64,000 bases of DNA. Source: Tillus elongatus (lineage: Eukaryota > Arthropoda > Insecta > Coleoptera > Cleridae). Shown here in pieces: positions 27,227 through 39,599 of this stretch. The stretch is from positions 69,526,891 to 69,590,890 of the forward strand of contig OZ023266.1 in the NCBI GenBank assembly GCA_964006375.1. Direction: 5' to 3'. The notes under the pieces were generated by a model. That model saw nothing but the letters and a program-made list of their open reading frames with translations, was not told the origin of the DNA and did no database searches. Numbering within the stretch: the first letter of the stretch is position 1; each line of letters starts with the position of its first letter. Made by a program: the position numbers and the translations under genes.

Positions 27227-27358
27227 GATTCTCGAGTAACTCGCAGTGTGACTGATGGTTTTATTTTACAGAACACTAATGGAATGTATGCGTTCAAGCA
27301 AATGAAATCGTCGAAGAATTATCTGTCTGATGAAGTAGAAAATGTTCAAGTTACCTAA
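27227..27358 (+). CDS. Candidate terminal exon of an unknown host gene
   Basis: A strong pyrimidine tract (27190-27222) ending TTTCAG is followed directly by an open frame of 43 codons. It starts DSRVTRSVTDGF, passes NGMYAFKQMKSSKNYLSDE and ends ENVQVT with TAA at 27356-27358. Codon choice is more protein-like than in nearby frames, and the segment is hydrophilic, rich in Ser/Lys/Asp, like a cytoplasmic tail. No upstream exon was found. I do not recognise the protein, and a chance frame cannot be excluded. Confidence 0.4.
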   Translation, partial: DSRVTRSVTDGFILQNTNGMYAFKQMKSSKNYLSDEVENVQVT

Positions 27359-27464
27359 CAAAGTTTAACGTTATAAAAGCAGAAGTTTAGCATTGCCCTT
27401 TAAAAACGTACACAGTGTATGTTACTTTATAGACACCCAATCTTTTATATTTTTATTAGTAAAT

Positions 27465-27945
27465 GTTCCTCAAAAAAATTGACAAGTCGGGTTCTCCTCT
27501 TGGTGATAAACTTCCTTCAAATAAGCTGGAGCTGGGTCGCCTAGGTATGCGGGGTCGGTTTTAATTTATGTATGTATATAAATTTGTGTGTGTATGTGTC
27601 ATACCAATAACTTAAAAAATAATGGATCAATTTTAATGAAAACTCGGCACGTGTGTTGCTTTTGTAAATGGCTTGGATGAGTTCGTTAGCCAGGGAAATC
27701 AGGTCAGGTTTCCCGGAAATTTTGGGTTTTCTTTCCGAAAATTTTTGTATTCTCTAAAATAACCAACTCATGGTCACAAAATCTGGTATGCAAGTTCCGC
27801 CTATAAAGCAGACCTAAATTCCATGACAATAATTAGATTTCGAAGTTAAAACTAACAAAAATTTTATGTCCGAAAACAATAAATTTGGTTTGATGAAAGT
27901 ACGTTATGTACTATGTAAAAAATATTGTTGCACCAAGTGTGCACG
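27465..27945 (-). mobile_element. HINE-like element, old copy without (TA)n
   Basis: Minus orientation: AAGTCGGGTTCTCCTC near 27484, a diverged GTCGCCTAGGTATGCGGGG block, a short GT/TATG repeat (27566-27600) in place of (TA)n, then the body with GGCTTGGATGAGTTCGTTAG and TTTCCCGGAAATTTTGGG. More diverged than the others. Confidence 0.55.
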
Positions 27946-27959
27946 GTAACGAATAAAAC

Positions 27960-29269
27960 TGAAAGTGTTCTAATAAACAAGCGCTAAAACGTTATATTAC
28001 TCGAGTTTTAACTAAAAAAATCTGAATTTTCACCAAATCACCCCCGATTCATCGCCTACCCCTAAAATTGTTTTACACAAAAGAATCCGAACCGTTCGTT
28101 TGTCGGCTGCTAACTGTATACCAAATTTGAAGACGATATCTCAATTCGTTCTAAAGTTATCGTGGCTACAAACAGACAGACAAAAAAAAGTTGTTTTCTA
28201 TATGTTATGACACTTTTTACGATGTTTAAGCAAAAAAAAAAATTTTTTAAATTTTTGTCGCCGATGGCATACTTCCACACGTATTGCCGATGCAGAAGTA
28301 ATATTTGTTTCAAAAAAATCGCCTAGATTAGAAAAAAAATCTCCCATCTAACAAAAATTTTCTATAATTTTTAAATAATAGTGCAAATTTGTTGTGTTAC
28401 TGTTATATTACTGCTCTTCGAAATCAGTTTTGTTCTATTAAGACTGTCAAGGTGAGTATTTAGCTTCTCGCTGCAAAAGGCTTGTTTAAATTTTCTGCTA
28501 GAATGTTCTTAGAGTAGAATTGTAAAACATTTTAGAGATTTCGTTTTTCGTTGTTTTGTAAACGTCTATACAACAATCGTTATAGAATATAGTAAAATGA
28601 AAATATCAAAATCCAAAACTTTTTGATGCCTTGTAGGAATGGGGAGAAAAAATGTAGGAATAATGTAAAGCATACATAGAGACTTGGCAAATATCGATTG
28701 CGCTAGTCTAGTTTTACTGTAAACGCCAAACTTTAAAATTGACAATAAAAGTCAATGCCAAGCCTACTTTATTTTTGTTTAAATACGTCTCAGTTCATAT
28801 TACAGGTTTTAATATATCGTCTGTTTTGTAGCAGTGTCTTAAGAGATAAAATAGTTGTGTAATGGTTGCAGTCGTGATAAAAGTGATGACAATTTACACA
28901 ATATATCATGAATATAAAAGATTCGAAATGTGTAACAGAATGGGTTTAGGTCGATAAAATGAAAAAAAACGAAAAATGTAATTTCGAGCTGATTATTAGA
29001 AATTAAAGAAATATTCATTATTTCGAGGGCCCTTCAAAATTTATGGTATATGTAGCATATTTTACACAGAAAATTTCTCTTCGCAGGTGAAATCCATGTT
29101 GCTGGTACTCAAAAGGAGACTTTTTGAGTTTAATTTTCACACCGTACTAACATTATTTCTTACGCCATCATATTTTAGTACTTATATTACTTTCATACTA
29201 TTATAGAACAATTTTAGGATAAAATAGTTCTAACAAAAACATTTAAAAGACTTATCACTCTTATAGGTA
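27960..29269. other. No gene recognised
   Basis: AT-rich sequence without domain-bearing frames. A donor-like AAGGTGAGTATTT occurs at about 28449, but no exon can be built around it. Confidence 0.4.
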
Positions 29270-29660
29270 TTGCAGTTTGCAACAAAAAGTTGCAAAGTTA
29301 ACTATACAGAAATTATAATAAAACATGTTTTATAGTAACTCTATTATGGCTCTATAACTGGCACCATGGTAAATGATTTTTAGTTTTACTATTGTTCCTT
29401 ATAAAACTGTTTTATAAGTATCGTATATCATATTCTTTTAAAGCGCAGTAAATATCTCTAAAACTATTCTATAACATCTTACACATCCCTTATAAAATAA
29501 ACAAAGGAACTAAAGTGTTGTATAAACCTGCGCCCATTTTGCGTTTATAAGCGTTGTATAAACGTTACCAAAACGTTTATAGGACCAGTCATGTTTTATA
29601 AAAACTGTTTTATAAACGTTCTTGTGACTACAATAAAACATCAAATTGCTAGTTGGGCTG
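29270..29660. repeat. Second copy of the TTTATAAAAC-rich repeat, right end
   Basis: The blocks CAGTTTGCAACAAAAAGTTG, CCATTTTGCGTTTATAAGCG, AAAACTGTTTTATAAACG and the edge CAAATTGCTAGTTGGGC parallel 24700-25095 in the same order. The edge abuts a HINE-like 5' end (TGGACGCAGCAAATCAG) at 29662. Confidence 0.5.
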
Positions 29661-30423
29661 GACGCAGCAAATCAGTTATGTTAGCAAATTTTTCATAAAA
29701 ATGTTTTTAGTAGCAATAATGTGTCTCTTTTATACGTGAAAGTCGGACTATTTCCGCGACTATGGTAAATCACCGACGCCGAGGAGCACTTTCATCTCAC
29801 TATCCTGCAAATTTTTCCGAACCTCTGCCTTTCTGTAAAGAGAGTAGGTGTATTTATCATGCCCAACATCACATGGACATGGTACCGACGGCGTTACGTA
29901 TATTGTTTTATATAATTTTTTGCGTTTTTACCAACATATGTCATTATTTTGTAGATTTTCTCTTAGACTTGATACTAGAAATTGCATTCTTAGTCAGAAA
30001 ATTCATAGGCTTTGTATACCATGACTTTTATTTAGTTATTTTGTGAAAAATTCCACAAAATATGCGGAAAGTTGTGTAATGGAAACTAAGTCAGCTATTT
30101 TTAGTATTATGTGTCCAGAGCTACCATTTTGTCTTCAGCAAGGTTGCTATAATACAAACACCAGTGGTGAAATTTGACAAATTCTAGCTGTCTAAGTGAC
30201 AGTACTCTTCCCAGTTACGTGAAAATCGTTACGGCTTTGTCATTTAGAATATATTGTAACAACGACTTGCGAAATTCAATTTTTGGTGAATATCACAGAA
30301 TTGCTGACAGGGCGTGTCCGTGTTGACCTAGATCTACGACGAAGATAGTTAAACAAGTACTTCTAGAGGAATTAGGAACCCTCCCTGGCAAAATTGATAG
30401 ACGCGATTGGACTACCAAGATTT
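29661..30423. other. HINE-like 5' end fragment, then unassigned DNA
   Basis: TGGACGCAGCAAATCAGTTATG at 29661 is a truncated HINE-like 5' end. The open frame 29762-30046 (94 codons, with a hydrophobic middle) has no recognisable family and no splice context. Confidence 0.35.
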
Positions 30424-31852
30424 AGCTTTACATAACTGTGACATAGTTGGAAATAATAGAAAACAATGTTACTCAAACCAAAAATAATGAATTTAAAACA
30501 GCGAAGTATCGATTTTTGAAATATCACAATAAAACAATCAACTATTTTTTGGGGGTAAATTCAAATTAGATAAATACTTAATATTGTGAATTCAATGTAT
30601 TGCATCAGCGTTCTGAATTTACATTATTTCACTAATACGAATTCGTTTTCCAAAAAAAAAAAAATGGGGGATTGTTTTTAGTGTCAGCCGTTTATGAAGT
30701 AAGTTATTTTTTTCTTAGAGTTAGAATCCGCCAAAAATTGAGAAGCGTTCCATGGCAATCTTGTTAAGGACAATAGGTTGACAGATTTTGACATATAAAA
30801 CTAGAAAAGGTTGTTTTATTTTCCCATTACGTACTTTTTGCGATATTTTTTAATTTACCATAGGTGATACTCATCCTCACTTATTAGTGGCCAAGATTAT
30901 ACATTAGGCCTTACAAAGAAGCTGTGCTATTGAAGTAAAATTTTTTTTCAGGGTAGATTCATTATTCCTAGTCGATTTATTTTATAAAATAAAAGAAAAC
31001 GGGGTCAGGCCCGAAAAAGTTATTCGAATTAAAAAAATTATGAAATATTTTGTTTGGGTGGAAAAAATAATATAAAACAATATAATATATATTTCCGTCA
31101 AAAATTAAACCCAGAATTCAAATATGCAATAATATACATAGCTTTACATAACTGTGACATAGTTGGAAATAATAGAAAACAATGTTACTCAAACCAAAAA
31201 TAATGAATTTAAAACAGCGAAGTATCGATTTTTGAAATATCACAATAAAACAATCAACTATTTTTTGGGGGTAAATTCAAATTAGATAAATACTTAATAT
31301 TGTGAATTCAATGTATTGCATCAGCGTTCTGAATTTACATTATTTCACTAATACGAATTCGTTTTCCAAAAAAAAAAAATGGGGGATTGTTTTTAGTGTC
31401 AGCCGTTTATGAAGTAAGTTATTTTTTTCTTAGAGTTAGAATCCGCCAAAAATTGAGAAGCGTTCCATGGCAATCTTGTTAAGGACAATAGGTTGACAGA
31501 TTTTGACATATAAAACTAGAAAAGGTTGTTTTATTTTCCCATTACGTACTTTTTGCGATATTTTTTAATTTACCATAGGTGATACTCATCCTCACTTATT
31601 AGTGGCCAAGATTATACATTAGGCCTTACAAAGAAGCTGTGCTATTGAAGTAAAATTTTTTTTCAGGGTAGATTCATTATTCCTAGTCGATTTATTTTAT
31701 AAAATAAAAGAAAACGGGGTCAGGCCCGAAAAAGTTATTCGAATTAAAAAAATTATGAAATATTTTGTTTGGGTGGAAAAAATAATATAAAACAATATAA
31801 TATATATTTCCGTCAAAAATTAAACCCAGAATTCAAATATGCAATAATATAC
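30424..31852. repeat. 716-bp tandem duplication, nearly identical
   Basis: Copy 1 spans 30424-31139 and copy 2 31140-31852. Read side by side they agree throughout, with one visible difference: the A-run before TGGGGGATTG is 13 long in copy 1 and 12 in copy 2. The unit starts AGCTTTACATAACTGTGAC and ends near ATGCAATAATATAC. No coding motif. Either a very recent duplication or an assembly effect. Confidence 0.9.
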
Positions 31853-32329
31853 AGGATGCTTCACTTGAAAAAGTTAAGTTACGGTTGTTTGAAATTTTTA
31901 AAAAATAATAATATTTTAGGATCACCTGTATAATCTTATCAGGAGCAACTGCATGATATCAAGCGGTACCTCAGCATTAAGATGTCAGAAAAATATCGCT
32001 GAAGGTATAATACTCAGTTAACAAAAACAGTTTCATTTAACCTCTTCAGATGTGAATTTTCGTCTTCAGGTCGCCATATTTTGCAAACTTAGACTACCAG
32101 CTATGGTACACAAAGTCACACCAGAATTTGACAGGGAATCTAAAAATGTAATAATATATAGTGTGTTCTATTTGAAATAGGGAAGTTGATGTTCACTTCC
32201 GGTATAACCGAAAACGGCATAAAGCTATGACTATTTTTATTGAACAGATAATTATAGGAAACATACTTCTAGAAGTCTTGAGATTTGAAATCAGAGTAGT
32301 TCCTGATATAGGTCTCCGGTCCAATTTCG
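31853..32329. other. Mariner-like terminal repeat debris
   Basis: AGGATGCTTCACTTGAAAAAG and, at 32160, GTGTTCTATTTGAAATAGGG followed by CACTTCCGGTATAACC recall the arms of the 36207 element. No transposase or paired arm was found. Confidence 0.35.
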
Positions 32330-32553
32330 CGGAAAACCCGTATAGTAGAAACAATGTTACCATATATTATCAAAACTACTTTATTGTTTGAACATATAAA
32401 AAAAATGTCCGAACATAGACTTAAAATATTCCCGAAAAAACTGAATTCCTGACCAATGAACCTTTGGTTAATAGCAAATTGAGCTATTGAAATTAGAAGC
32501 ATTTAATGAAAGTTCGCTACCATAACACACTTGCTGCTTCCAGAATTTATTTT
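32330..32553 (-). mobile_element. HINE-like element, 5' part (minus)
   Basis: The minus-strand 5' end lies at 32553 (TACCATAACACACTTGCTGC on plus). The body includes ATTCCCGAAAAAACTG and ACCAATGAACC. Same sub-variant as 2690-2953; no array or hairpin. Confidence 0.55.
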
Positions 32554-32633
32554 CTTACAAACATGCATTATATTTCGATGAAAATGTAAAAATGCAATAA
32601 TATAAGACATGTTCTATATAAAAAGTTCGGGAC

Positions 32634-33408
<775 letters not shown>

Positions 33409-33432
33409 AGAAACTTTCTATCACCAACTACT

Positions 33433-34250
33433 TACGGGCCATATGGGAGTTTACGAAATTCCTTGTTCCGACTGTTCCCGAACTTATGTAGGACAAATAA
33501 ATAGATGCATCCACAATAGAATACATGAACACACCCTCGCAGTTAGAAAATCCGACCCCTCAGCGGCGCCTGCCATGCATCATATTCATACAGGGCACAA
33601 AATAGACTTCGATAATGCCAAAACAATAGCACCGGTTTACTACTTCAAAATGAGAATTATCCGCAAAGCAATCGAGATTGAAAAACCTCCCGATTGTTTA
33701 AATAAGAGAGGTGATGGTCTTTGCCTTCCGATTACTTAGAAACCTATTATATCTTCATTACAAACAAACAAAAAGAAAATAAATTTCACAGACAATTTCA
33801 TTGGCCCATTATCTGTCTCAACAAATGCCGGTAATCCTCTGAATCCTTCTAATCTTTTAAGTACCGTGACCAAAGCTCCCGGCTTAATTGACCGTGACCC
33901 GACTACTTTCACTGATAACGAAGCAGGTAAACAGAACGATACATACATTACAACACTTGTAACGAACTGCCAGATCTCTCTGAGGTTCAGGGTTGAACAC
34001 ACTGAGACCTCACAGATGATCTCCGGCGAGATTTGTGGAGTAGGCAGATTGAGGCCCCGTAATCGAGCTACAACAGCCCAACCCACCTTTGTCCATCGCT
34101 CTAAGGAGTAGGCAGATTGAGGCCTCAGAGTGTCCTTACATATTTTCTTTACCTCTTGAAAATAGCTCCAAAACAGGAGCCGAAACGTCGAGTTTTAATA
34201 AATTCTGGACGCGGTTCAACCCGAGAACCAAGTATGTCTCACATTAAAGA
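33433..34250 (+). pseudogene. Penelope-like element, GIY-YIG endonuclease and 3' region
   Basis: The frame 33443-33739 encodes GVYEIPCSDCSRTYVGQ, NRIHEHTLAV and GHKIDFDNAKTIA, ending with EIEKPPDCLNKRGDGL. That is the GIY-YIG nuclease module found at the C-terminus of Penelope-like retroelement proteins (here VY..TYVG for the GIY-YIG pair). The reverse transcriptase is missing, so the copy is 5'-truncated at a HINE-like end. The 3' region has an internal partial duplication (GGAGTAGGCAGATTGAGGCC at 34036 and 34107) and a hammerhead-like hairpin at 34155-34196. Confidence 0.8.
34155..34196 (+). ncRNA. Hammerhead-like hairpin of Penelope-like element
   Basis: A stem of GCTCC/GGAGC around AAAACA is followed by GAAACGTCGAG, the second hammerhead box and short stem III. 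The first box is degraded to CTTGAAAA. Its position after a GIY-YIG frame fits Penelope-like elements. Confidence 0.5.
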
Positions 34251-34267
34251 CCGCGGAAGTCTTCCTG

Positions 34268-34270
<3 letters not shown>

Positions 34271-34360
<90 letters not shown>

Positions 34361-34482
34361 TGAAATTGACCTCGGATAGGGCCTAGTTTTCGCTCATTTG
34401 AATTTTTTTTTCAAAATTCAAAAGTCTAGATCTCCTCATTTGTGAAGTTAAAAAAATATTTCTACGAAAATTCACCAAAAAT
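34271..34482 (+). mobile_element. HINE-like element, 3' half (copy O)
   Basis: (TA)n at 34271-34357, then TTGACCTCGGATAGGGCC and a hairpin end with CTACGAAAATTCACCAAAA. The 5' half is absent; the Penelope-like fragment abuts the array. Confidence 0.65.
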
Positions 34483-35068
34483 TGTTATTAAAAATTGCAA
34501 TAAGTCTTATACTAACTTATTTTATAATATCTTCGTTGACTTTTTAGTGGAATTTCATAAAACAGTTTTTGCAAGTTTCGAGAAAACAACTTTTTCAGCA
34601 CATTTGGTTAAATATATTGTTTTTATCATACAAAAACTTTTAATCTTGTCGTCTCTTTTCGTCACATGGAGGAGAAAAAGAGATGCCTATAACTTAGTTT
34701 ACTTTAAAGCTAGAAACTTGTAATTTCCTGTATACTAGTTCTTATAAAAGCAACTTGTGTTTATAGTTGTACTGAAATAACTTTACTATTTTCCATGTTG
34801 CAAAAATTTTTGGAAAATGCAAACTTTTTCAAAAAAAAAAGGTCCAATCAGGCGAGTTTATCCCGACTGCTTACAGAATGGAAGGTACCTGCGAAATTTA
34901 TAATTTTTATTCATCAATCGCTTGAGTTTTTATACACACCAACTAAACCAATTTTTTTGAAAAAAGTTTTTCGTAAAATACTACGTATTTCCGAAACAGA
35001 CTATTTTATTTTTCGTGATTTGAATTCTTTTTTGTTTTAAGTTTTGCTACGCACTTGCAACGTTCAGA
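34483..35068 (-). mobile_element. HINE-like remnant, minus 5' end at 35068
   Basis: CTACGCACTTGCAACGTTCAGA at 35047-35068 is the inverted family 5' end. Upstream sequence is too diverged to assign block by block; it contains open frames (34442-34723, 34795-35040) without domains. Confidence 0.4.
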
Positions 35069-35756
35069 CTTTTTAGTATTTGGTTTTACAGAAGATTAGA
35101 TTTTTTGTTCCAGTGAAAAAACATTTCTGTATTTAAAATATAATGCTTTTCTATGATTTAAACTAACAAAAGATTTCTGCTAATAGTTTTGTTGACAGCT
35201 TATATATTTTAGAAGAATCACAAAATCATTTTTACCGTAAGACATTCACATAAAACGGTTGCTCCATTATACAAACTGATGCCTCAATAAAGGAAGAGTT
35301 TCCAAGGAAGTGTAAACATCTTATTCCGAACTCTGCCAAGGAATGGGTATATTATTGTGTACACAATAGATAGCAGCATAATATTATGCTACATCGTCAT
35401 AGTAACAGACAAGGTCTGCTGTCCGTCTAACTGTCTGGCGCCACTCAAAATACTCGAGCTTTTTCCGTAATCTTGGTCGCATTCAGAGGGCGTTATCATC
35501 ACTACAAAAGGATGAAACTATGTCACTAGCGAACGGTACATCAATGTGCTTCGTTATATAACTTTTCTGGTCTACAAGTGCTTATATTGAAAGTAATACA
35601 AATTAAGGACGTTTAGGGAAATTTAAATGCATATAATATGAATATAATGTACATAATTTTTTGGCGATGTATAGCTACATTTATTTTCATTATTAATAGA
35701 AATAGAGAATGTGCAAAATACGCAAGACGAGGCACAATATTAAAAGTACAAATTTT
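35069..35756. other. No gene recognised
   Basis: Somewhat less AT-rich than its surroundings around 35280-35520, but no exon with splice sites or RNA gene could be identified. Confidence 0.4.
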
Positions 35757-36971
35757 GGGACGCAGCAAGTGCGTTATGGTAGTGGATTTTTATTAAATGC
35801 TTCAAACTTAGATAACTCAATTTTCAATAAACTTAGAAAGTTGAATTTTGGTACGTGGTAAGGTCTCTTCTAAGGCATAACATATTCACGAAGTATTATT
35901 AAAATAAAATTCTATAAAAAAATTGAAATTTTGAAAAACTCAATTTTATATAAACTTAGAAAGTTTTATTTTAGTATATGGTAAGGTCTTTCTCAAGGCA
36001 ACATATCCACCAAATTTCATTAAAATAGCTTTGTAATTTTCGGAGAAAAAATTTTGTTCGAAAGGAAACTCAAAATTTTCCCGGAAAACAGTGTCAGAAT
36101 TTCCTGGATAACAAACTCATCCAAACCATTAATAAAAGAAAGGCACTTGCCGAGTTTTATCGAAATCGGTTAATTATTTTTTGAGTTATCGGTTGGATAC
36201 ATATATACAGGCTGTCCCACGTAAGGCGTGCATTAGAAGTTTTCGAACTAGTATTGGGATTTGGAATCTGAAAATTTGCAACTGCATGTATCATTATCTG
36301 ATCATTATAACTAAAATATTTTGGTGACTGTATCACTTCCGGTTGTACCGGAAGTTGCCAACAACTTTCTTAATTTTAAAAGAATACCTATATATTATTG
36401 CACATTCGGAATGAGCATGCAATTCTGAGGAAAATGACATGCCTTTTGTGCAAACTAGCGTCAGCCGTTCTCAAGATAATCGATTTTCTATTGTTTTTCC
36501 GTCATAAAGTTGCCAATCTTTGAAATGGCAATTCTCAGGCATCAAGTATGTGATGGTTCTGAAACTTTGCACAACTATAGTCCTAGTAGTTATAATTCTT
36601 CTCATTTCGAGAAAAATTACAAAAATAATACAGGGTGTTGTTTAACAAAGATCAAATATCGATGATTTCAAACACGAAAAAGTATTTTTATCCAAATAGA
36701 ACACCCTGTCACACCTTATCGCATATCCTTCGGAATGATATTCTTCTTTGATCTGTATCAGCATTCCCTATACCTATCTTGAATTATTTCTGAGTTATAA
36801 GAAGGAATATGAATAAAACAGGAATATACTACAAAATTGGGAATCTACCTAGTCGGAGAGTAGGCCTTGGACATAATATGAAAACTTATGTCAAAGAGAT
36901 GTATTATTAGTCTCGTTAGTTGTCATCGCAATAGAGTGATCTATTTCTTTGAAAGTATTGTGAGCTACACA

Positions 36972-38042
36972 ATGGAAATTATTGTTGAAGAATATTCTGC
37001 TGACATCATTCTAAATTTATTTTACATTCACAGAGAATGCAGGAGAATCGTGAGTAGAAATTTCCGCTTGTTTAATGAGAGATTTCCATATATGTCACCT
37101 ATGAATACGACAAAGTTTTCCAGAATCGAGTCAAATTTTCGGAATAACTGGAATGGTAATTTAAATCGAAATCGTTCCAGTAACATTACCGGCAATGAAA
37201 CAAATGAAATCAATGTGTTGGGTTATTTCACGGCCTATCCACATGCTTCCATCAGGCAGGCAGTAAAATATTTAAGACTAACTCGAACATCAATTCAAAT
37301 AATTCTTTCTAAGTATGGATGGCATGCATATGCCCAAAGGACAGTGCATGGATTATGGGAGGGCGGCCACATTAGAAGGGTTGCATTTTGTGAATGGTTG
37401 ATGGTATGGATCCAGGAAGACCCAGATATCTTAGATAGCATTTTATGGACGGATGAATCGAAATTTACAAGAAAAGGTATCATCAATCGGAAGCGATGTC
37501 ATTTCTGGGCAGATGGAAATCCTCACTTTATGCGTGAAGCGCATTTCCAGTATGAATTCAGTTTCAATGTTTTCGCTGTTATTGGAAATGGAAGAGCTTT
37601 TTTCCATATCTACGAGGAAATGTTGACCTCATAAAGTTATCGTAGAATACTTCGTGAAGTTGTTGCTGGTACCTTGACTGGTTTGCCTGATGCAGAATTC
37701 TGGTACCAGTTAGATGGCGCTTCAGCACATTCTACGGCAGCTGTACACCAGGAGTTGACAAGAATGTTTGAGGATCGTTGGATAGGACCCGGCGGTCCCT
37801 GGCTTTGGCCTGCCAGGTCACAAGACCTGACTCCACCTGACTTCTTCTTATGGGGTTACATTAAAAATGAAGTTTATTCCAGCCAAATAACCTCCCGAGA
37901 AGAACTGGAGGCTAAAGTGCGACAAGCTTTTAATGATCTCGCTCCAGAAATGATCCGAAGGGCCACTAATTCTGGTTTGCAAAGAAGATTATTGAAGTAT
38001 TTTGAAGTCAATGGTGGTCATATAGAGCATATTTTGTATTGA
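36972..38042 (+). pseudogene. Tc1/mariner transposase, one premature stop (DD41D)
   Basis: This transposase would cut and re-insert its element at TA dinucleotides. ATG 36972 is chosen because MEIIVEEYSADIILNLFYI starts the DUF4817-like HTH; an upstream ATG (36888) is in frame. A second HTH follows (SIRQAVKYLRLTRTSIQIIL). The catalytic aspartates are in LWTDESKF (about 37445), YQLDGASAHS (about 37705) and DLTPPDFFLWGY (about 37835), with 41 residues between the last two. The C-terminus is EVNGGHIEHILY. The only visible defect is TAA at 37632-37634; the frame is the same on both sides, giving about 356 codons. It is flanked by intact ends, so the inactivation is recent. Confidence 0.85.
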
Positions 38043-38535
38043 AACTCATACGCATTTTTAAAATTAATTCTGTCACTGTTTCGTTGATTATTTTCTGTAT
38101 TAAAACTCACTGATTTATTTTCGTACTGATAGATGGCTCTATAACTTGTTTTCATTTTGAGTAGTTAAGTTTCAGGGCGATTCATAAACATGCCTCATTT
38201 TGCTGGATTGAGTAGAGGATTTATAATTTGTAAAACAGAGCAAGTCGAATCGGATTGTCTTCTTTTTAAAGGGTAAGAGGTGAAAACGTATTCGAACACA
38301 CAGAAATGGAAAAATAAAATGGAAAAGATACTTCTTCAGAGTTATTCAATTAATCTAAAGAGCGACATTAATATAATAAAACCTAATACAGGTTTTCATT
38401 CTTCTCGTCCAGAATATGAATGGAATACCTACATGAAAAATTCTCTTTGCCCTATACCCAAAACTTACTAGTGGTATCTATTAACATTCCCCGATACCGT
38501 TGTATAGTTACGAGTTATTATTATTATCATTCTTA

Positions 38536-38550
38536 TTATTACTATTGTGA

Positions 38551-38584
<34 letters not shown>

Positions 38585-38600
38585 TATTATTATCAATACA
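38536..38600. repeat. (AAT)n trinucleotide tract
   Basis: ATTATTATTACT-like and AATAATAATAAT runs lie between the transposase gene and the right arm of the mariner element. Absent from the left arm. Confidence 0.8.
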
Positions 38601-39244
38601 AAGAAAAGAAAAGAGTATTATCTCGGATAATACAAAATTCACATATTTCCCATCATAACTCGGGAATCACCCGAGATAGGTATAGGAAATGCTGATACAG
38701 ATCGAAGCAAAGTGTAATTTCGAATGATATGCGATGAAAATATACAGGGTGTTCCATTTGGAAAAAAAATACTTTTTCGTGTTTGAAATCATCGATATTT
38801 GATCTTCGTTAAACAACACCCTGTATTATTTTTGTAATTTTTCTCGTAATGAGAGAAATTCTGACTACTAGGACTACGGTTGTGCCAAGTTTCAGAACCA
38901 TGACGTACTTTATGCCTGAGAATTGCCATATCAAAGATTTGCAACTTTATGACGAAAAAACAATAGAAAATCGAATATCTTGAGAACGGCTGACACCAGT
39001 ATAGGCAAGTGGCATATCATGTTACTCAGAATTGCATGGTCATTCTGAATATATAATAATATATAGGGTATTCCATTAAAATTAAGAAAGTTGTTGGCAA
39101 CTTCCGGTACAACCGGAAGTGATAAAGTCACCAAAATATTTTAGTTATAATGAGCGGATGGTGATACATGCAGTTGCAAATTTTCAGATTCAAAATCCCA
39201 GTACTAGTTTGAAAACTTCTAATGCACGCCTTACGTGGGACAGC

Positions 39245-39329
<85 letters not shown>

Positions 39330-39599
39330 AAAAATAGAAACTGATCCCGGATATGGGTTCTAGGGGTCCTAAATCGCGCGCATTTGATAAATATTTTGCA
39401 AAGTCTCACCATCGATCCCTCTCTATTAGAGATTTTTTTAAAATAAAAATTCACTAAAAATACCCGGATACTTAGGGTACCCACATATTAATTTATTGAC
39501 CCGGTAATTTAAGATAGATCTAAAATATACAAATACCAATTACAGGTACAAAAATTTAGAGGCGTATTAAAAATTGAGGTTACTTATACATTTCTATAA

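Larger units (their letters stand above)
36207..39247. mobile_element. Complete long-TIR mariner element (~3.0 kb)
   Basis: The ends ACAGGCTGTCCCACGTAAGG and the inverted CCTTACGTGGGACAGCCTGT are flanked by TA on each side. The inverted arms are unusually long, about 600 bp (36207-36810 and 38640-39247), and match in order: CACTTCCGGTTGTACCGGAAG, ACAACTTTCTTAATTTTAA, TGCCTGAGAATTGCC and others. Each arm also contains an inner pair ACAGGGTGTT/AACACCCTGT about 85 bp apart. The transposase gene (36972-38042, plus) lies between the arms. Confidence 0.9.
35757..39458 (+). mobile_element. HINE-like element (copy Q) split by a complete mariner
   Basis: The 5' half at 35757-36205 starts GGGACGCAGCAAGTGCGTTATGG, with two similar internal segments, and ends TTATCGGTTGGATACATATA. 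After the mariner element, (TA)n at 39248-39325 leads to GATCCCGGATATGGGTTC and the end TTCACTAAAAA near 39458. Confidence 0.8.

Noticed and set aside
33736..34111. Open frames on both strands after the GIY-YIG frame
   Set aside because: They fall in the Penelope-like 3' region with an internal duplication and have no domain.
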